Origin: Dethiobacter alkaliphilus AHT 1
Lineage (GTDB): Bacteria > Bacillota > Dethiobacteria > Dethiobacterales > Dethiobacteraceae
NCBI RefSeq assembly: GCF_000174415.1
Contig: NZ_ACJM01000024.1
Coordinates: 1 to 33,688 of the forward strand
Reading direction: 5' to 3'
DNA: 33,688 bases
Of the stretch, positions 22,935 through 31,952 are shown in pieces. A model generated the notes under the pieces. That model did no database searches. It was not told the DNA's origin and worked only from the letters and a program-made list of their open reading frames with translations. Position numbers and translations under genes: made by a program. Numbering within the stretch: position 1 is the stretch's first letter; every line of letters begins with the position of its first letter.

Positions 22935-24713
22935 CTACGCGATTACTGTATACTTGTTGGACTTGTATACAGCATCTGCGATGTCACGCTTAAGCTGGAA
23001 TACATTGTCCTGCTCATAGCGGGTCAGTTTACGCAGTACGGAGAACAGGGTCCGCTTGGTGTCCCCTTCTTCCATGGCGGCAATAACTTCCTTGGCCCAG
23101 GCATCAAACTTGGGTACCAGATCACTTACGTAGCAGGAAGTCATCTTAACAGCCAGAGCAGCAGCTTCTTCGCCCTGCTTGGCAGCAATTTTGCGGGCTC
23201 TCAGCATGGCGCTTTCCGCACTGAAGACCTCATCAACCATGTCCGCCATTCTGCCCAGGATTTCCTGTTCCTTAATCAGTTTTTCCCCGTATTTCTGAGC
23301 GGCGGTACCGGATACCAGCAAGAAGATCTTCTTGAAGTTTTCAATGGCCTGCTCTTCTTTGCCCAGCAGTTCATCGGAATCTTCGGGCATGGAGGGCATC
23401 AACAGCTCCTCCTGCAGCTTCATGGCCGCTTCAATGAGAGGAATCTCGCCTTTCTGAGCTTTGCGCAGCAGGGTGGCGGGGATAATCAGACGGTTAATTT
23501 CGTTGGTGCCTTCAAAGATACGGTTAATGCGGCTGTCACGGTAGATCCGCTCCGCCGGGTACTCTGAGCAATAGCCGTAGCCGCCCAGAATCTGCACGCA
23601 CTCATCGGCCACAAAATCCAGAGCTTCCGAACCCACAATCTTAACGATGGAGCACTCGGTGGCATATTCCTGAATGCCTTCCGATACTTTCTGGCCCGCA
23701 TCTTCGGCGTCCATATCCAGATTTTCCACCAGAGAGTTAATCAGTCCGCCGGTGCGGTAGCAGATACTTTCGGTGATATAGGTGTGAATGTTCATATCGG
23801 CAATCTTATTTTTAATCATGCCGAACTTGGCAATGGGCAGGTTAAACTGCTGACGCTCCTGAGCGTAAGCAGAAGCCACTTCCAGGGCATACTTGGCGGC
23901 ACCGGAGCAGCCCACACCCAGCTTGTAGCGGCCGATGTTTAAGATGTTAAAGGCAACCTGATGGCCTTTGCCGATCTGGCCCAGCACGTTTTCCACCGGC
24001 ACCTTGGCGTCTTCAAAAATAACAGAAGCGGTGGAGGAGCCTTTAATGCCCAGCTTGTGCTCTTCTGCACCGATGGAGACACCGGGGGTATCACGGTCCA
24101 CGATAAAGGCGGTGAACTTTTCGCCGTCAATTTTGGCATAAGCAATGATCACATCGGCCCAGGCGGCATTGGTGATAAACTGCTTGGAGCCGTTTAAGAC
24201 ATAGTGTTTGCCGTCTTCGGTGAGCACAGCCTTAGTTTTGGCGTTCATGGCATCGGAGCCGGCATCCGCTTCGGTGAGAGCGTAGGCGGCAATTTTCTGG
24301 CCGCTGGCCAGGCCCGGGAGGTACTTCTTCTTCTGTTCTTCATTACCGAAGAACAAGATGGGCAGGGTGCCGATTCCAGTGTGGGCGCCAAAGGCCACGG
24401 AGAAGGAACCGCCGCGGGAAACCTGCTCGGTGATAATCAGAGAGGTGATTTTGTCGGCTTCGGAGCCGCCGAACTTTTCCGGGATATCACTGCCCAAAAA
24501 GCCCAATTCACCCATCTGCTTCATCAGGCCGGTGGTAACCCCTTCTTCCATTTTCTCAATTTCTTCGGAAGCGGGCATTACCTTTTCCTTGATAAAGTTT
24601 GCCACAGTGTCGTTTACCATCTTATGAAAATCGTTATAATCCTCCGGTGTAAAGACCTGCTCCGGATCGGTTTTGGAAATCAGAAACGAACCGCCTTTAA
24701 TTAAATCAGTCAT
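22935..24713 (-). CDS. fadE: Acyl-CoA dehydrogenase, FadE-type
   Basis: 592 residues, longer than the 380-residue classical enzyme, with an added C-terminal helical region as in B. subtilis FadE (YusJ). FAD-binding and active-site features include YALTEADAGSDA, GSKQFITNAAWADV, LGIKGSSTASVIFEDAKVP, and RIYRDSRINRIFEGTNEINR with the putative catalytic Glu. It makes trans-2-enoyl-CoA, passing electrons to electron-transfer flavoprotein. It is third in the fadN-fadA-fadE operon and follows fadA by 24 bases with AGGAGG. Confidence 0.93.
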   Translation of the reverse strand: MTDLIKGGSFLISKTDPEQVFTPEDYNDFHKMVNDTVANFIKEKVMPASEEIEKMEEGVTTGLMKQMGELGFLGSDIPEKFGGSEADKITSLIITEQVSRGGSFSVAFGAHTGIGTLPILFFGNEEQKKKYLPGLASGQKIAAYALTEADAGSDAMNAKTKAVLTEDGKHYVLNGSKQFITNAAWADVIIAYAKIDGEKFTAFIVDRDTPGVSIGAEEHKLGIKGSSTASVIFEDAKVPVENVLGQIGKGHQVAFNILNIGRYKLGVGCSGAAKYALEVASAYAQERQQFNLPIAKFGMIKNKIADMNIHTYITESICYRTGGLINSLVENLDMDAEDAGQKVSEGIQEYATECSIVKIVGSEALDFVADECVQILGGYGYCSEYPAERIYRDSRINRIFEGTNEINRLIIPATLLRKAQKGEIPLIEAAMKLQEELLMPSMPEDSDELLGKEEQAIENFKKIFLLVSGTAAQKYGEKLIKEQEILGRMADMVDEVFSAESAMLRARKIAAKQGEEAAALAVKMTSCYVSDLVPKFDAWAKEVIAAMEEGDTKRTLFSVLRKLTRYEQDNVFQLKRDIADAVYKSNKYTVIA

Positions 24714-24737
24714 TTATTAAACCTCCTTCAACCTCAT

Positions 24738-25913
24738 TTATAGTCGTTCAATGATGCCGGCAGCACCCATGCCGCCGCCGATACACATGGAAACCAGTCC
24801 GTAGCGCGCATTACGGCGCTCCATCTCGGACAACAGTGTCACCGTCAGCTTGGAACCGGTACAGCCCAGCGGATGGCCAAGAGCAATGGCTCCGCCGTTA
24901 ACATTAACTTTCTCCGGATCCAGCTCCAGGGTACGCACCACAGCTAACGCCTGTGCGGCAAAGGCTTCGTTTAATTCAATAACATCCAGATCATCTTTTG
25001 TGAGGCCGGTTTGGGCCAAAACCTTGGGAATGGCGGCAACGGGACCAATACCCATTACATCCGCTTCCACACCGCCCACCGCATAACCGCGGAATACGGC
25101 AATGGGCTTAACACCCAGCTCTTCAGCCTTCTCTCTGGACATTACCAACACCGCTGCTGCCCCGTCACTGGTCTGTGAGGAGTTACCCGCCGTTACAGAG
25201 CCGCCCTGCATAAAGGCGGGACGGAGTTTAGCTAGTTTTTCTGCAGTGGTCCCGGGCCTGACACCATCATCCATGGTAAAGGTACCCTCTTCCACCACCA
25301 GCCGACCCTTGGCGTTAAAGTATTTCTTTTTCACCGGGACCGGAACAATTTCATCATTGAACTTCCCGGACTTAATAGCTTCTTCGGCCAGGCTGTGACT
25401 ACGCTCTGCAAACTGGTCCTGGTCTTCCCGGCTGATATTATACCGCTCGGCAACCCTTTCTGCCGTCAGTCCCATATTCATATATGCCTGTGGGTAATCG
25501 TTCATCAGTGTGGGGTTGGCCGCCATTTTGTTGCCCCCCATGGGCACGGCGCTCATACTTTCCACACCACCGGCAATTACCACATCTGCCATTCCCATGC
25601 CGATTTTTGCCGCAGCCAGCGCAATACTCTCCAGGCCTGAAGAACAGAAACGGTTTACCGTCATCCCTGAAACTTCAGCGGGAAGCTTTGCAATCTGTGC
25701 CGCAATCCGGCCCACATTCATCCCCTGTTCCGCTTCCGGAAATGCACAACCGAGGATAATGTCATCTATTTTCTCTGCAGGCACGCCGGAGCGTTTGATT
25801 ACTTCCTGCAAAACCAGTGCTGCCAAATCATCGGGCCGTGTATCTTTGAGCCCACCGCGCTTTGCTCTGCCCACCGGTGTGCGGACCGCAGCGACAATCA
25901 CCGCTTCTTTCAT
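24738..25913 (-). CDS. fadA: Acetyl-CoA C-acyltransferase (thiolase), FadA-type
   Basis: 391 residues. Active-site features are the nucleophile Cys in [10 protein letters not shown] (about residue 88), His in [14 protein letters not shown] (about 349) and Cys in [11 protein letters not shown] (about 379). It cleaves 3-ketoacyl-CoA to acetyl-CoA plus a shortened acyl-CoA, the last step of each beta-oxidation cycle. It lies between fadN and fadE in the same order as the B. subtilis operon. The start follows CAGGAGGG. Confidence 0.95.
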   Translation of the reverse strand: MKEAVIVAAVRTPVGRAKRGGLKDTRPDDLAALVLQEVIKRSGVPAEKIDDIILGCAFPEAEQGMNVGRIAAQIAKLPAEVSGMTVNRFCSSGLESIALAAAKIGMGMADVVIAGGVESMSAVPMGGNKMAANPTLMNDYPQAYMNMGLTAERVAERYNISREDQDQFAERSHSLAEEAIKSGKFNDEIVPVPVKKKYFNAKGRLVVEEGTFTMDDGVRPGTTAEKLAKLRPAFMQGGSVTAGNSSQTSDGAAAVLVMSREKAEELGVKPIAVFRGYAVGGVEADVMGIGPVAAIPKVLAQTGLTKDDLDVIELNEAFAAQALAVVRTLELDPEKVNVNGGAIALGHPLGCTGSKLTVTLLSEMERRNARYGLVSMCIGGGMGAAGIIERL

Positions 25914-25943
25914 CTCTATCCCTCCTGTCTTTAAATTCTCAAA

Positions 25944-28328
25944 TTAGTTACGCAACGGTTTTCCGGTTTTCAGTATATGGGCCATCCGCTGCTGGGTCTT
26001 TGGCTGCATGCAAAGCTCAACAAATACTTCACGCTCCAAATCCAACAGATACTGCTCAGTGACCCAGGTGTTGGCATCCACATTGCCGCCACACATAATG
26101 TAGGCCAGTTTCTCCGCCAGGAAGGCATCGTATTCAGAGATCTGACGCCCTTCCTTCATATTGAAGATACCTGCCTTGATGGTGCCCAGGCCGTTTTCGC
26201 CGATAACACGGATCTTACGGGTTTGCGGCGCTTTATAACCTGCCCGCGCCATGCCCAGTACGGCCTGTTTGGCATCAAAAATGCGGCGGTCCTGGTTGAC
26301 CACAACCTGGTCTGTGGGACGCATATAACCCAGATTTTGTGCTTCCTTGGCACTGGTGCCTACTTTGGCCTGTGCCACCGTCATGAAAGCGCTGATAACC
26401 ATTTGTGTTAAATCAACATCTTTATTATCCATGTGTGCTTCTGAGCTGCGCAGTACCATTTCCTTGGTACCGCCGCCGGCAGGGATTACCCCCACACCCA
26501 ACTCCACCAGACCCATGTAGGTCTCAGCGGCGGGCATAATGCGGTCGCAATGGGCCAGTATTTCATAACCGCCGCCCAGAGCCATACCGTGCGGTGCCGC
26601 CACCACCGGCTTGTCGCAGTACTTCAGGCTCATCATGGCCTGCTGGAACTGCCGGACAGCCAGGTGCAGTTCATCCCACTCTTCGGCCTGGGCTTCCATC
26701 AGAATCATCATCAGGTTGGCGCCCACGCAGAAGTTCTTGGTATCGCTGGCAACCACCAGTCCTTCCCAGTTCTTTTCCACTTCATCTGCGGCCTTCATCA
26801 TCATGGAGAGCACATCGGGCCCCAGAGCCTGGCGCTGAGAATGGATTTCCAGGCAGGCTACGCCGTCACCGATGTCAATCAGGCTGGCGCCGGTGTTGGA
26901 CTTAATCACACCGTTCTTTTCTTTATAGTCGGAGATGAAAATGGTGCCGAAGGGTACTTCCAGCTCTTTGTACGACTTTGTCTTAAAGTCATAGAAGAAA
27001 GTCTTGCCCTCTTCTTTTTTGTAGAAGGAGTCAATACCGGCCGCCAGCATCTCTTTTACCAGTGCCGGCACTTCTTTTCCATCCTCTTCAATGCGCTGGG
27101 CAGTTTCCTTTACACCAATGGCATCCCAGTTTTCAAAGGGCCCCAGCTCCCAGTTAAAGCCCCAGCGCATGGCGCGGTCAACGGAGACGATATCATCGGC
27201 AATCTCTTCGGCCTTGACTGCAGAATAAATCATCATATCCCGCAGCGCCTTCCAGGCAAAAGCACTGCCCTTGTCATCGGCTTTTAAGAGAGCTTTAATT
27301 CTACCCGGCACAGATGAAGCATTCTTGGCCGCCTCCAGGCTGCCAAACTTTGCTTTCTTCTGCTCACGGTATTCCATGGTGTCCAGATCCAGAGTAAGAA
27401 TCTTTTTCTCTTTACCGTTTTTCTCTTTTTTGTAGAAACCCTGACCGGTTTTGGCACCAAGCCAGCGTTTTTCATTCATTTGCTGCAGGAACTCAGGAAT
27501 CTCAAAGGCGGCCTTTTCCCAGTCCTCCGTAACTTTTTCCCCTACGTTCTGGGCCACGTGGAGGAAAATGTCCAGGCCCACCATATCCAGAGTGCGGAAT
27601 GTGGCGCTCTTGGGGCGGCCCATGGCCGGACCGGTCACTGCATCCACCTCTTCGGGGGTAAAACCTTCTTCCTTCATGGCAGCAACAGTAGCTAATAAAC
27701 CGTAGACACCGATGCGATTGCCGATAAAGTTCGGGGTATCTTTGGCCAGTACAACGCCCTTACCCAGGACCCGGTCGCCAAAGTCCTTCATAAACTCCAC
27801 CAGGGCCGGATCAGTTTCCTCTCCCGGGATAACTTCCAGCAGTTTCATGTAGCGGGGAGGATTAAAGAAGTGAGTCCCGAAAAAGTGCTTGCGAAAATCG
27901 GGAGAACACTCAGACACCATCTCATTTACCGACAAGCCGGATGTGTTGGTGGTGACAATGGTTCCCGGCTTCCAATACTTTTCTACCTGTGCAAAAAGGC
28001 TCTTCTTAATCTCCATTCTTTCAGCCACAACTTCGATTACCCAGTCGACGCCGGAAATTTTGCTCAGGTCGTCTTCCAGGTTCCCCGGTGTCAGCAAGCT
28101 AACATCGTTTACATCATAGAGCGGGGAAGGCTTCATCTTTTTCAGGTTTTCCACGCCCTGGCGAGCCAACTGCGTTCTCAGGGCCGGATCTTTTTTCTCC
28201 TCTTCCGATAACCCCGGCGGCACGATATCCAGGACCAGACAAGGGATTCCCACATTGGCCAGATGGGCCGCAATACTGGCTCCCATTGTCCCGGCACCCA
28301 GGACAGCGGCGCTTTTAATCTTTCTCAT
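25944..28328 (-). CDS. fadN: 3-hydroxyacyl-CoA dehydrogenase / enoyl-CoA hydratase, FadN-type
   Basis: 794 residues. The N-terminal NAD domain has AVLGAGTMGASIAAHLANVG; GTHFFNPPRYMKLLEVIPG carries the catalytic His; a helical dehydrogenase domain follows. The crotonase domain starts near residue 480 with NFCVGANLMMI, PHGMALGGGYEILAH and GLVELGVGVIPAGGG. This dehydrogenase-first order is that of FadN (YusL) and not of E. coli FadB, where the hydratase comes first. It catalyses hydration and oxidation of enoyl-CoA. It is the first gene of the operon, divergent from marR. Confidence 0.95.
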   Translation of the reverse strand: MRKIKSAAVLGAGTMGASIAAHLANVGIPCLVLDIVPPGLSEEEKKDPALRTQLARQGVENLKKMKPSPLYDVNDVSLLTPGNLEDDLSKISGVDWVIEVVAERMEIKKSLFAQVEKYWKPGTIVTTNTSGLSVNEMVSECSPDFRKHFFGTHFFNPPRYMKLLEVIPGEETDPALVEFMKDFGDRVLGKGVVLAKDTPNFIGNRIGVYGLLATVAAMKEEGFTPEEVDAVTGPAMGRPKSATFRTLDMVGLDIFLHVAQNVGEKVTEDWEKAAFEIPEFLQQMNEKRWLGAKTGQGFYKKEKNGKEKKILTLDLDTMEYREQKKAKFGSLEAAKNASSVPGRIKALLKADDKGSAFAWKALRDMMIYSAVKAEEIADDIVSVDRAMRWGFNWELGPFENWDAIGVKETAQRIEEDGKEVPALVKEMLAAGIDSFYKKEEGKTFFYDFKTKSYKELEVPFGTIFISDYKEKNGVIKSNTGASLIDIGDGVACLEIHSQRQALGPDVLSMMMKAADEVEKNWEGLVVASDTKNFCVGANLMMILMEAQAEEWDELHLAVRQFQQAMMSLKYCDKPVVAAPHGMALGGGYEILAHCDRIMPAAETYMGLVELGVGVIPAGGGTKEMVLRSSEAHMDNKDVDLTQMVISAFMTVAQAKVGTSAKEAQNLGYMRPTDQVVVNQDRRIFDAKQAVLGMARAGYKAPQTRKIRVIGENGLGTIKAGIFNMKEGRQISEYDAFLAEKLAYIMCGGNVDANTWVTEQYLLDLEREVFVELCMQPKTQQRMAHILKTGKPLRN

Positions 28329-28347
28329 ACCAGGTTAGCACCTCCTG

Positions 28348-28374
28348 TAAATATTTTTACTTGTTAAATATTTA
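28348..28374. promoter_or_regulatory. Inverted repeat in the fadN leader, candidate operator
   Basis: TAAATATTT, 9 bases, AAATATTTA: a perfect 9-bp inverted repeat immediately upstream of the fadN AGGAGG. It is a plausible site for the divergent MarR regulator or another repressor. It is AT-rich, so chance is possible. Confidence 0.4.
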
Positions 28375-28598
28375 TGCTGACAAATTCGTTATTGAACCCA
28401 AAATTCCTGCTAAATTGAAAAAATTTTAAAAAGTTTTTTTATTCGGTTCTTTTTATTTGCTGCATTTTCTGCAATATTTGCTATGATTAAAGTAAAACAT
28501 CTGGTAATGTTACTATGGTTCATGGTATAATCTATGAAAATTAAGCAGCCCACAGTATCAAAAGTACGAATTATTATATATTTCAGGGAGGGTTTATT
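28375..28598. other. AT-rich divergent intergenic region (fadN / marR)
   Basis: No gene is seen. It holds the marR promoter and T/A tracts (for example T7 near 28434). A fadN promoter is expected here, but I could not identify convincing -35 and -10 boxes. Confidence 0.5.
28523..28531 (+). promoter_or_regulatory. Extended -10 promoter for the MarR gene
   Basis: TGGTATAAT: TATAAT with the TG extension, about 68 bases before the TTG start at 28599. No good -35 is seen. Confidence 0.5.
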
Positions 28599-29105
28599 TT
28601 GACTGAGCAGCAATACGAAGCGTTCACGAAAGCGTTTCAGGAAATTTTTCCGAAACTGATGCATTATCTGGAAGCTGAAGAAATGCGGGAACTGACGGGC
28701 CTGGGCATTACACCGGGACAGATTAACGCCCTGCTGATCCTCTACATCCAGGATGATCTCACCATGGGCGCCCTGAGCCAGGAAATCTACCTGGCAGAAA
28801 GCGCCGCCACCCGCCTGGTGGACCGGTTGGTAAAACTCAACCTGGTGAAACGCAAAGGGGACGAAAAGGACCGCCGTGTGGTCCGGGTCTATCTCACATC
28901 CTACGGGCGCCAGTTGGCCAGCCTGGTCTTTGAACGGCGAAACCGCCGTTTCGGCAATCTGGCTGAGAGGCTGACAGAAACGGAACGGGATAATCTAATC
29001 ACTTCGGTAAAAGCGGTACTGCGCGTCTTTGAAGAGATGGAAGCAGAAGCGGCAGCAAAAATACAGGCCAAAGGCGAAAAAACAGTAAAAGAAAAGAAAG
29101 AATAA
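28599..29105 (+). CDS. MarR-family transcriptional regulator
   Basis: 168 residues, TTG start with AGGGAGG 7 bases upstream. The winged helix lies about residues 45-115: LTMGALSQEIYLAESAATRLVDRL is the recognition helix-turn-helix, and KGDEKDRRVVRVYLT the wing. The C-terminal tail is unusually charged (KIQAKGEKTVKEKKE). MarR dimers repress by binding short palindromes and release on ligand binding. It is divergent from the beta-oxidation operon, so it probably senses fatty acids or acyl-CoAs and controls fadN-fadA-fadE; this is inferred from position. Confidence 0.9.
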   Translation: MTEQQYEAFTKAFQEIFPKLMHYLEAEEMRELTGLGITPGQINALLILYIQDDLTMGALSQEIYLAESAATRLVDRLVKLNLVKRKGDEKDRRVVRVYLTSYGRQLASLVFERRNRRFGNLAERLTETERDNLITSVKAVLRVFEEMEAEAAAKIQAKGEKTVKEKKE

Positions 29106-29145
29106 AAAACTACCCCTCAGGCAAAACCCTGAGGGGTAGTTTTTT
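29105..29145. terminator. Bidirectional Rho-independent terminator
   Basis: ACTACCCCTCAGG (29109-29121) and CCTGAGGGGTAGT (29128-29140) form a 13-bp perfect stem with A5 before and T6 after, immediately following marR. Confidence 0.95.
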
Positions 29146-29174
29146 GGGACAGGGGGACAGGTCAACTGTCCCAA
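29144..29174. repeat. Palindromic dispersed-type repeat, copy 1
   Basis: TTGGGACAG and CTGTCCCAA bracket a GGGGACAGGT core. The same layout recurs in copy 2, with compensating changes in both arms. Confidence 0.7.
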
Positions 29175-29183
29175 TTTATTCAT

Positions 29184-29214
29184 TGAGACAGGGGGGACAG
29201 GTGATTCTGTCTCA
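29184..29214. repeat. Palindromic dispersed-type repeat, copy 2
   Basis: TGAGACAG and CTGTCTCA bracket GGGGGACAGGT. Relative to copy 1, G:C became A:T in both arms, so pairing is kept. Repeats of this GGGACAGGGGGACAG type are familiar from other Clostridia. Confidence 0.7.
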
Positions 29215-29223
29215 CAATCCTTA

Positions 29224-30390
29224 TCATTTGCGGGTGAGGGCCTGCTCCAGGTCGGCCTGCAGGTCGCTGATATCCTCAATGCCCACCGACAGCCTGAGCA
29301 GACGTTCATGGATGCCCAGTCTCTGGCGGGTTTCAGGTGGCATGTCGGCATGGGTTTGCAGGTAAGGATAGGTTATAAGTGATTCCACGCCACCCAGCGA
29401 TTCGGCAAAGGTGATCACCTGCAGCCTGTTTACCACTTCTTTTGCCAAAGCGGCATCTTTTAAACTAAAGGAAATCATTGCTCCGGGGCCGTCGGCCTGT
29501 CCGGGCACTTCTACTTCGTTATAACCGGGAAAATAGACAGTTTCCACTTCCCGATGGCCGTTTAGCCACTCTGCCAGGCGGCAGGCATTTTCCTGTTGTC
29601 TGTCCATGCGGACCGCCAAAGTCTTCATTCCCCGCAGCAGGAGCCAGCTTTCCTGCGGTGAAAGGACAAATCCGGCACCTTGCTGAATAACCGCCAAATC
29701 TCCGGCCAAACGCTGGTTATTGGTGGCCACCAGTCCGGCCAGCAAATCATTGTGGCCTCCCAGAAACTTAGTGGCGCTGTAAACCACCAGGTCCGCACCC
29801 AATTCCAGGGGGCGCTGCAAATAAGGGGTCATCAGGGTGTTATCCACCACGGTCAGCACTCTGTGGCTTTTGCACAGTTTGGCCACCGCAGCAATATCTG
29901 CGCTGCGCAACAGCGGGTTTGAAGGGCTCTCCAGCAGGACCGCCCGGGTGTTGGGCAGGATTGCCGCTTCTAAAGCGGCACTGTCGCCAACATCAACATA
30001 ACTGGTACTGATATTATATTTACTGAGTATCCAATCCATCAACTTATATGTTCCGCCATAGATTTCCTCGCCTAAAATCACATGGTCGCCAGCTTCCAAA
30101 AGCATCATCACCGCAGTGATGGCCGCCATGCCTGAGGCAAAGGAAAAAGCAGTTTTTGCACCTTCCAGGGCTGCAAAGGATTCTTCCAGCGCTTCCCGGG
30201 TGGGGTTATTAATCCGCGTATAGTCAAAACCGGTAGTTTCACCCGGCGCAGGATGGCGGTACGTGGCTGACTGATAAATGGGGACGCTCACTGCTCCGGT
30301 GGCCTGATCAAACCGCACACCGCTTTGTACCAGCCGCGTAGCCAGCTTCTGTCCCGTTCCCGCACCGCTACCAAAACACTTCTTCTCCAT
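29224..30390 (-). CDS. Trans-sulfuration family PLP enzyme (cystathionine gamma-synthase / beta-lyase / methionine gamma-lyase type)
   Basis: 388 residues. The family features are YQSATYRHP, DYTRINNPTREALE, FASGMAAITAVMMLL, VVDNTLMTPYLQRPLELGAD, and the PLP lysine Lys208 in YSATKFLGGHND. The C-terminal SLGGVESLITYP and LRLSVGIED complete the fold. It interconverts sulfur amino acids (cystathionine, homocysteine, cysteine). The Glu/Asp variants that separate synthase from lyase cannot be judged by eye. It is monocistronic on the minus strand, with its own promoter divergent from the DUF1405 gene. The ATG follows GGGAGG. Confidence 0.92.
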   Translation of the reverse strand: MEKKCFGSGAGTGQKLATRLVQSGVRFDQATGAVSVPIYQSATYRHPAPGETTGFDYTRINNPTREALEESFAALEGAKTAFSFASGMAAITAVMMLLEAGDHVILGEEIYGGTYKLMDWILSKYNISTSYVDVGDSAALEAAILPNTRAVLLESPSNPLLRSADIAAVAKLCKSHRVLTVVDNTLMTPYLQRPLELGADLVVYSATKFLGGHNDLLAGLVATNNQRLAGDLAVIQQGAGFVLSPQESWLLLRGMKTLAVRMDRQQENACRLAEWLNGHREVETVYFPGYNEVEVPGQADGPGAMISFSLKDAALAKEVVNRLQVITFAESLGGVESLITYPYLQTHADMPPETRQRLGIHERLLRLSVGIEDISDLQADLEQALTRK

Positions 30391-30435
30391 TGTCTTCCTC
30401 CCGGGTTTTTAATTCATAGTAAACCTATTTGTTTT

Positions 30436-30481
30436 ATATTAAAGCTTGCTGTTGCACATGTCAAGGAAAAACCGCTATAAT
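30436..30481. promoter_or_regulatory. Overlapping divergent sigma-A promoters
   Basis: Plus strand: TTGCAC (30452-30457), 18 bases, TATAAT (30476-30481), toward the DUF1405 gene. Minus strand: TTGACA (30459-30464), 17 bases, TAATAT (30436-30441), toward the PLP enzyme. The two -35 boxes are adjacent, so the promoters may compete. Confidence 0.65.
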
Positions 30482-30511
30482 TAATGTTAGTTTTTCTTAT
30501 GGGAGGTAATT

Positions 30512-31129
30512 ATGCAAAAGATTTTGGACATCTTATTTACGAACCGGTACTTTATTTATGCCCTGTTAGTCATCAATTTTTTCGGCACCATTTATGGATT
30601 CTGGTGGTACCGTAATCAGTTTGCAGCCACACCTGCTTACATATGGCCCTTTGTACCCAATTCTCCGCTCACCGTGCTGTATTTCTTTATCGTTCTGGTG
30701 CTCTTTTTGCAGAATAAACGTTCCTCGTTCTGGGAAGGACTGGCTTATTTCGGCCTGATAAAGCACGGCATGTGGACGGTGGCCATCATTACACTGTACC
30801 ACCTGGCGGGAGACCGCTCGCCGGATAACATTCTGTTATGGACAGGCCATTTTGGCATGGCGCTGCAGGCCGTGCTGTTTTGGGTATACTATGGACTGCC
30901 GCTGCGCTTTTCCCATGCGGTGGGCATATCAGGGTGGTATCTGTTTAACGATTACCTGGATTATGTGGTAGGCATTCACCCCTACGTCAATACAACTTTA
31001 GTGGATATTGCCGTGGTGCGCAACCTGGCCGTCAGCTACAGCATTGTACTGACCATCATCTTTCTCTTTACCGCGTGGCGCCGGCATAACAGAAAGGAGA
31101 CCCTAACTGTTGAGAGAGGAAACACTTGA
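30512..31129 (+). CDS. DUF1405 family membrane protein (YpjA-like)
   Basis: 205 residues with about six membrane segments. Recognised motifs are YFIYALLVINFFGTIYGFWWY at the start, FVPNSPLTVLYF, GLIKHGMWTV and HFGMALQAVLFW, the typical DUF1405 pattern. The function is unknown. GGGAGG precedes the ATG. Its last 20 bases overlap the next gene, so the two are translationally coupled. Confidence 0.9.
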   Translation: MQKILDILFTNRYFIYALLVINFFGTIYGFWWYRNQFAATPAYIWPFVPNSPLTVLYFFIVLVLFLQNKRSSFWEGLAYFGLIKHGMWTVAIITLYHLAGDRSPDNILLWTGHFGMALQAVLFWVYYGLPLRFSHAVGISGWYLFNDYLDYVVGIHPYVNTTLVDIAVVRNLAVSYSIVLTIIFLFTAWRRHNRKETLTVERGNT

Positions 31130-31952
31130 TCTGCTTTGTGATCCCGAAACCAGTTCCCCTTTAATTTTGCAGGAAAATGAAGACGGCTCCCAGGTTCTGG
31201 CGGGGAGCAATACAACCTATCCCATTCGTGACGGTGTGGCGGACTTTTTACACCAAAAACCGGTCACCGGTATCAACAAACGCTATCAAATGATGTATGA
31301 CCACCTCTCCCCCTTCTACAATTTTGTCACCCGGGCAGCCATCCGGCTGATGCAGGCCGATGAAGACGATGTGCGCCGGGAGTATCTGTGCGAACTGGAA
31401 ATCAAACCGGGAGACCGGGTGCTGGAGGTCTCTGTGGGCACCGGCACTAACCTGCGCCTTTTGCCCCGGGATGCCAGGTATTACGGCCTGGACATCTCCC
31501 CGGGCCAGCTGCGCCAGTGTAAAAAACTCCTAAAAAAAATCGGCCTGGAGGCCGAGTTGTTTCTGGGAGCGGCAGAGTCCCTGCCGTTTTATGATAATTC
31601 TTTCGATGTGGTTTTCCATATGGGCGGCATTAACTTTTTCGGCGACCCCGATTTAGCCCTGCGGGAAATGTACCGCGTGGCCAAGCCGGGAACAAAAATC
31701 GTAGTGGTGGATGAGACAGACCGCTTCACTAAAAAGCTGGCCAAAATTCCCATAGTACAGAACTTCTTCAAAAGCGACAGTGATGTGAACGTTCCAGACC
31801 CGTTGGTGCCGCAAAAAGCTGAAGACATCCAGGTAAAGGAGCTTTTTGACGGCAGGCTCTGGTATTTAAGCTTCCGCAAAGCTCAGACAAAGGTCAAGCC
31901 AGCCACAGTCAGCACAGCACTTCTGAAACGCCGCGCCCTTCAGCGCGTGTAG
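31110..31952 (+). CDS. SAM-dependent methyltransferase with N-terminal Trm112-like domain
   Basis: 280 residues from the TTG at 31110, with AAAGGAGA 9 bases upstream and overlapping the DUF1405 stop by 20 bases. Residues 1-50 (LDLLCDPETSSPL, YPIRDGVADFL) form a Trm112/YbaR-like zinc-ribbon-type domain, though only one Cys is left. Then comes a class I methyltransferase fold with VLEVSVGTGTNLRLL (motif I), YGLDISPGQL and AESLPFYDNSFDVVFHMG. It is UbiE/MenG-like; the substrate is unknown. The last 29 codons overlap the 3' end of the opposing DUF1284 gene. Confidence 0.88.
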   Translation: MREETLDLLCDPETSSPLILQENEDGSQVLAGSNTTYPIRDGVADFLHQKPVTGINKRYQMMYDHLSPFYNFVTRAAIRLMQADEDDVRREYLCELEIKPGDRVLEVSVGTGTNLRLLPRDARYYGLDISPGQLRQCKKLLKKIGLEAELFLGAAESLPFYDNSFDVVFHMGGINFFGDPDLALREMYRVAKPGTKIVVVDETDRFTKKLAKIPIVQNFFKSDSDVNVPDPLVPQKAEDIQVKELFDGRLWYLSFRKAQTKVKPATVSTALLKRRALQRV

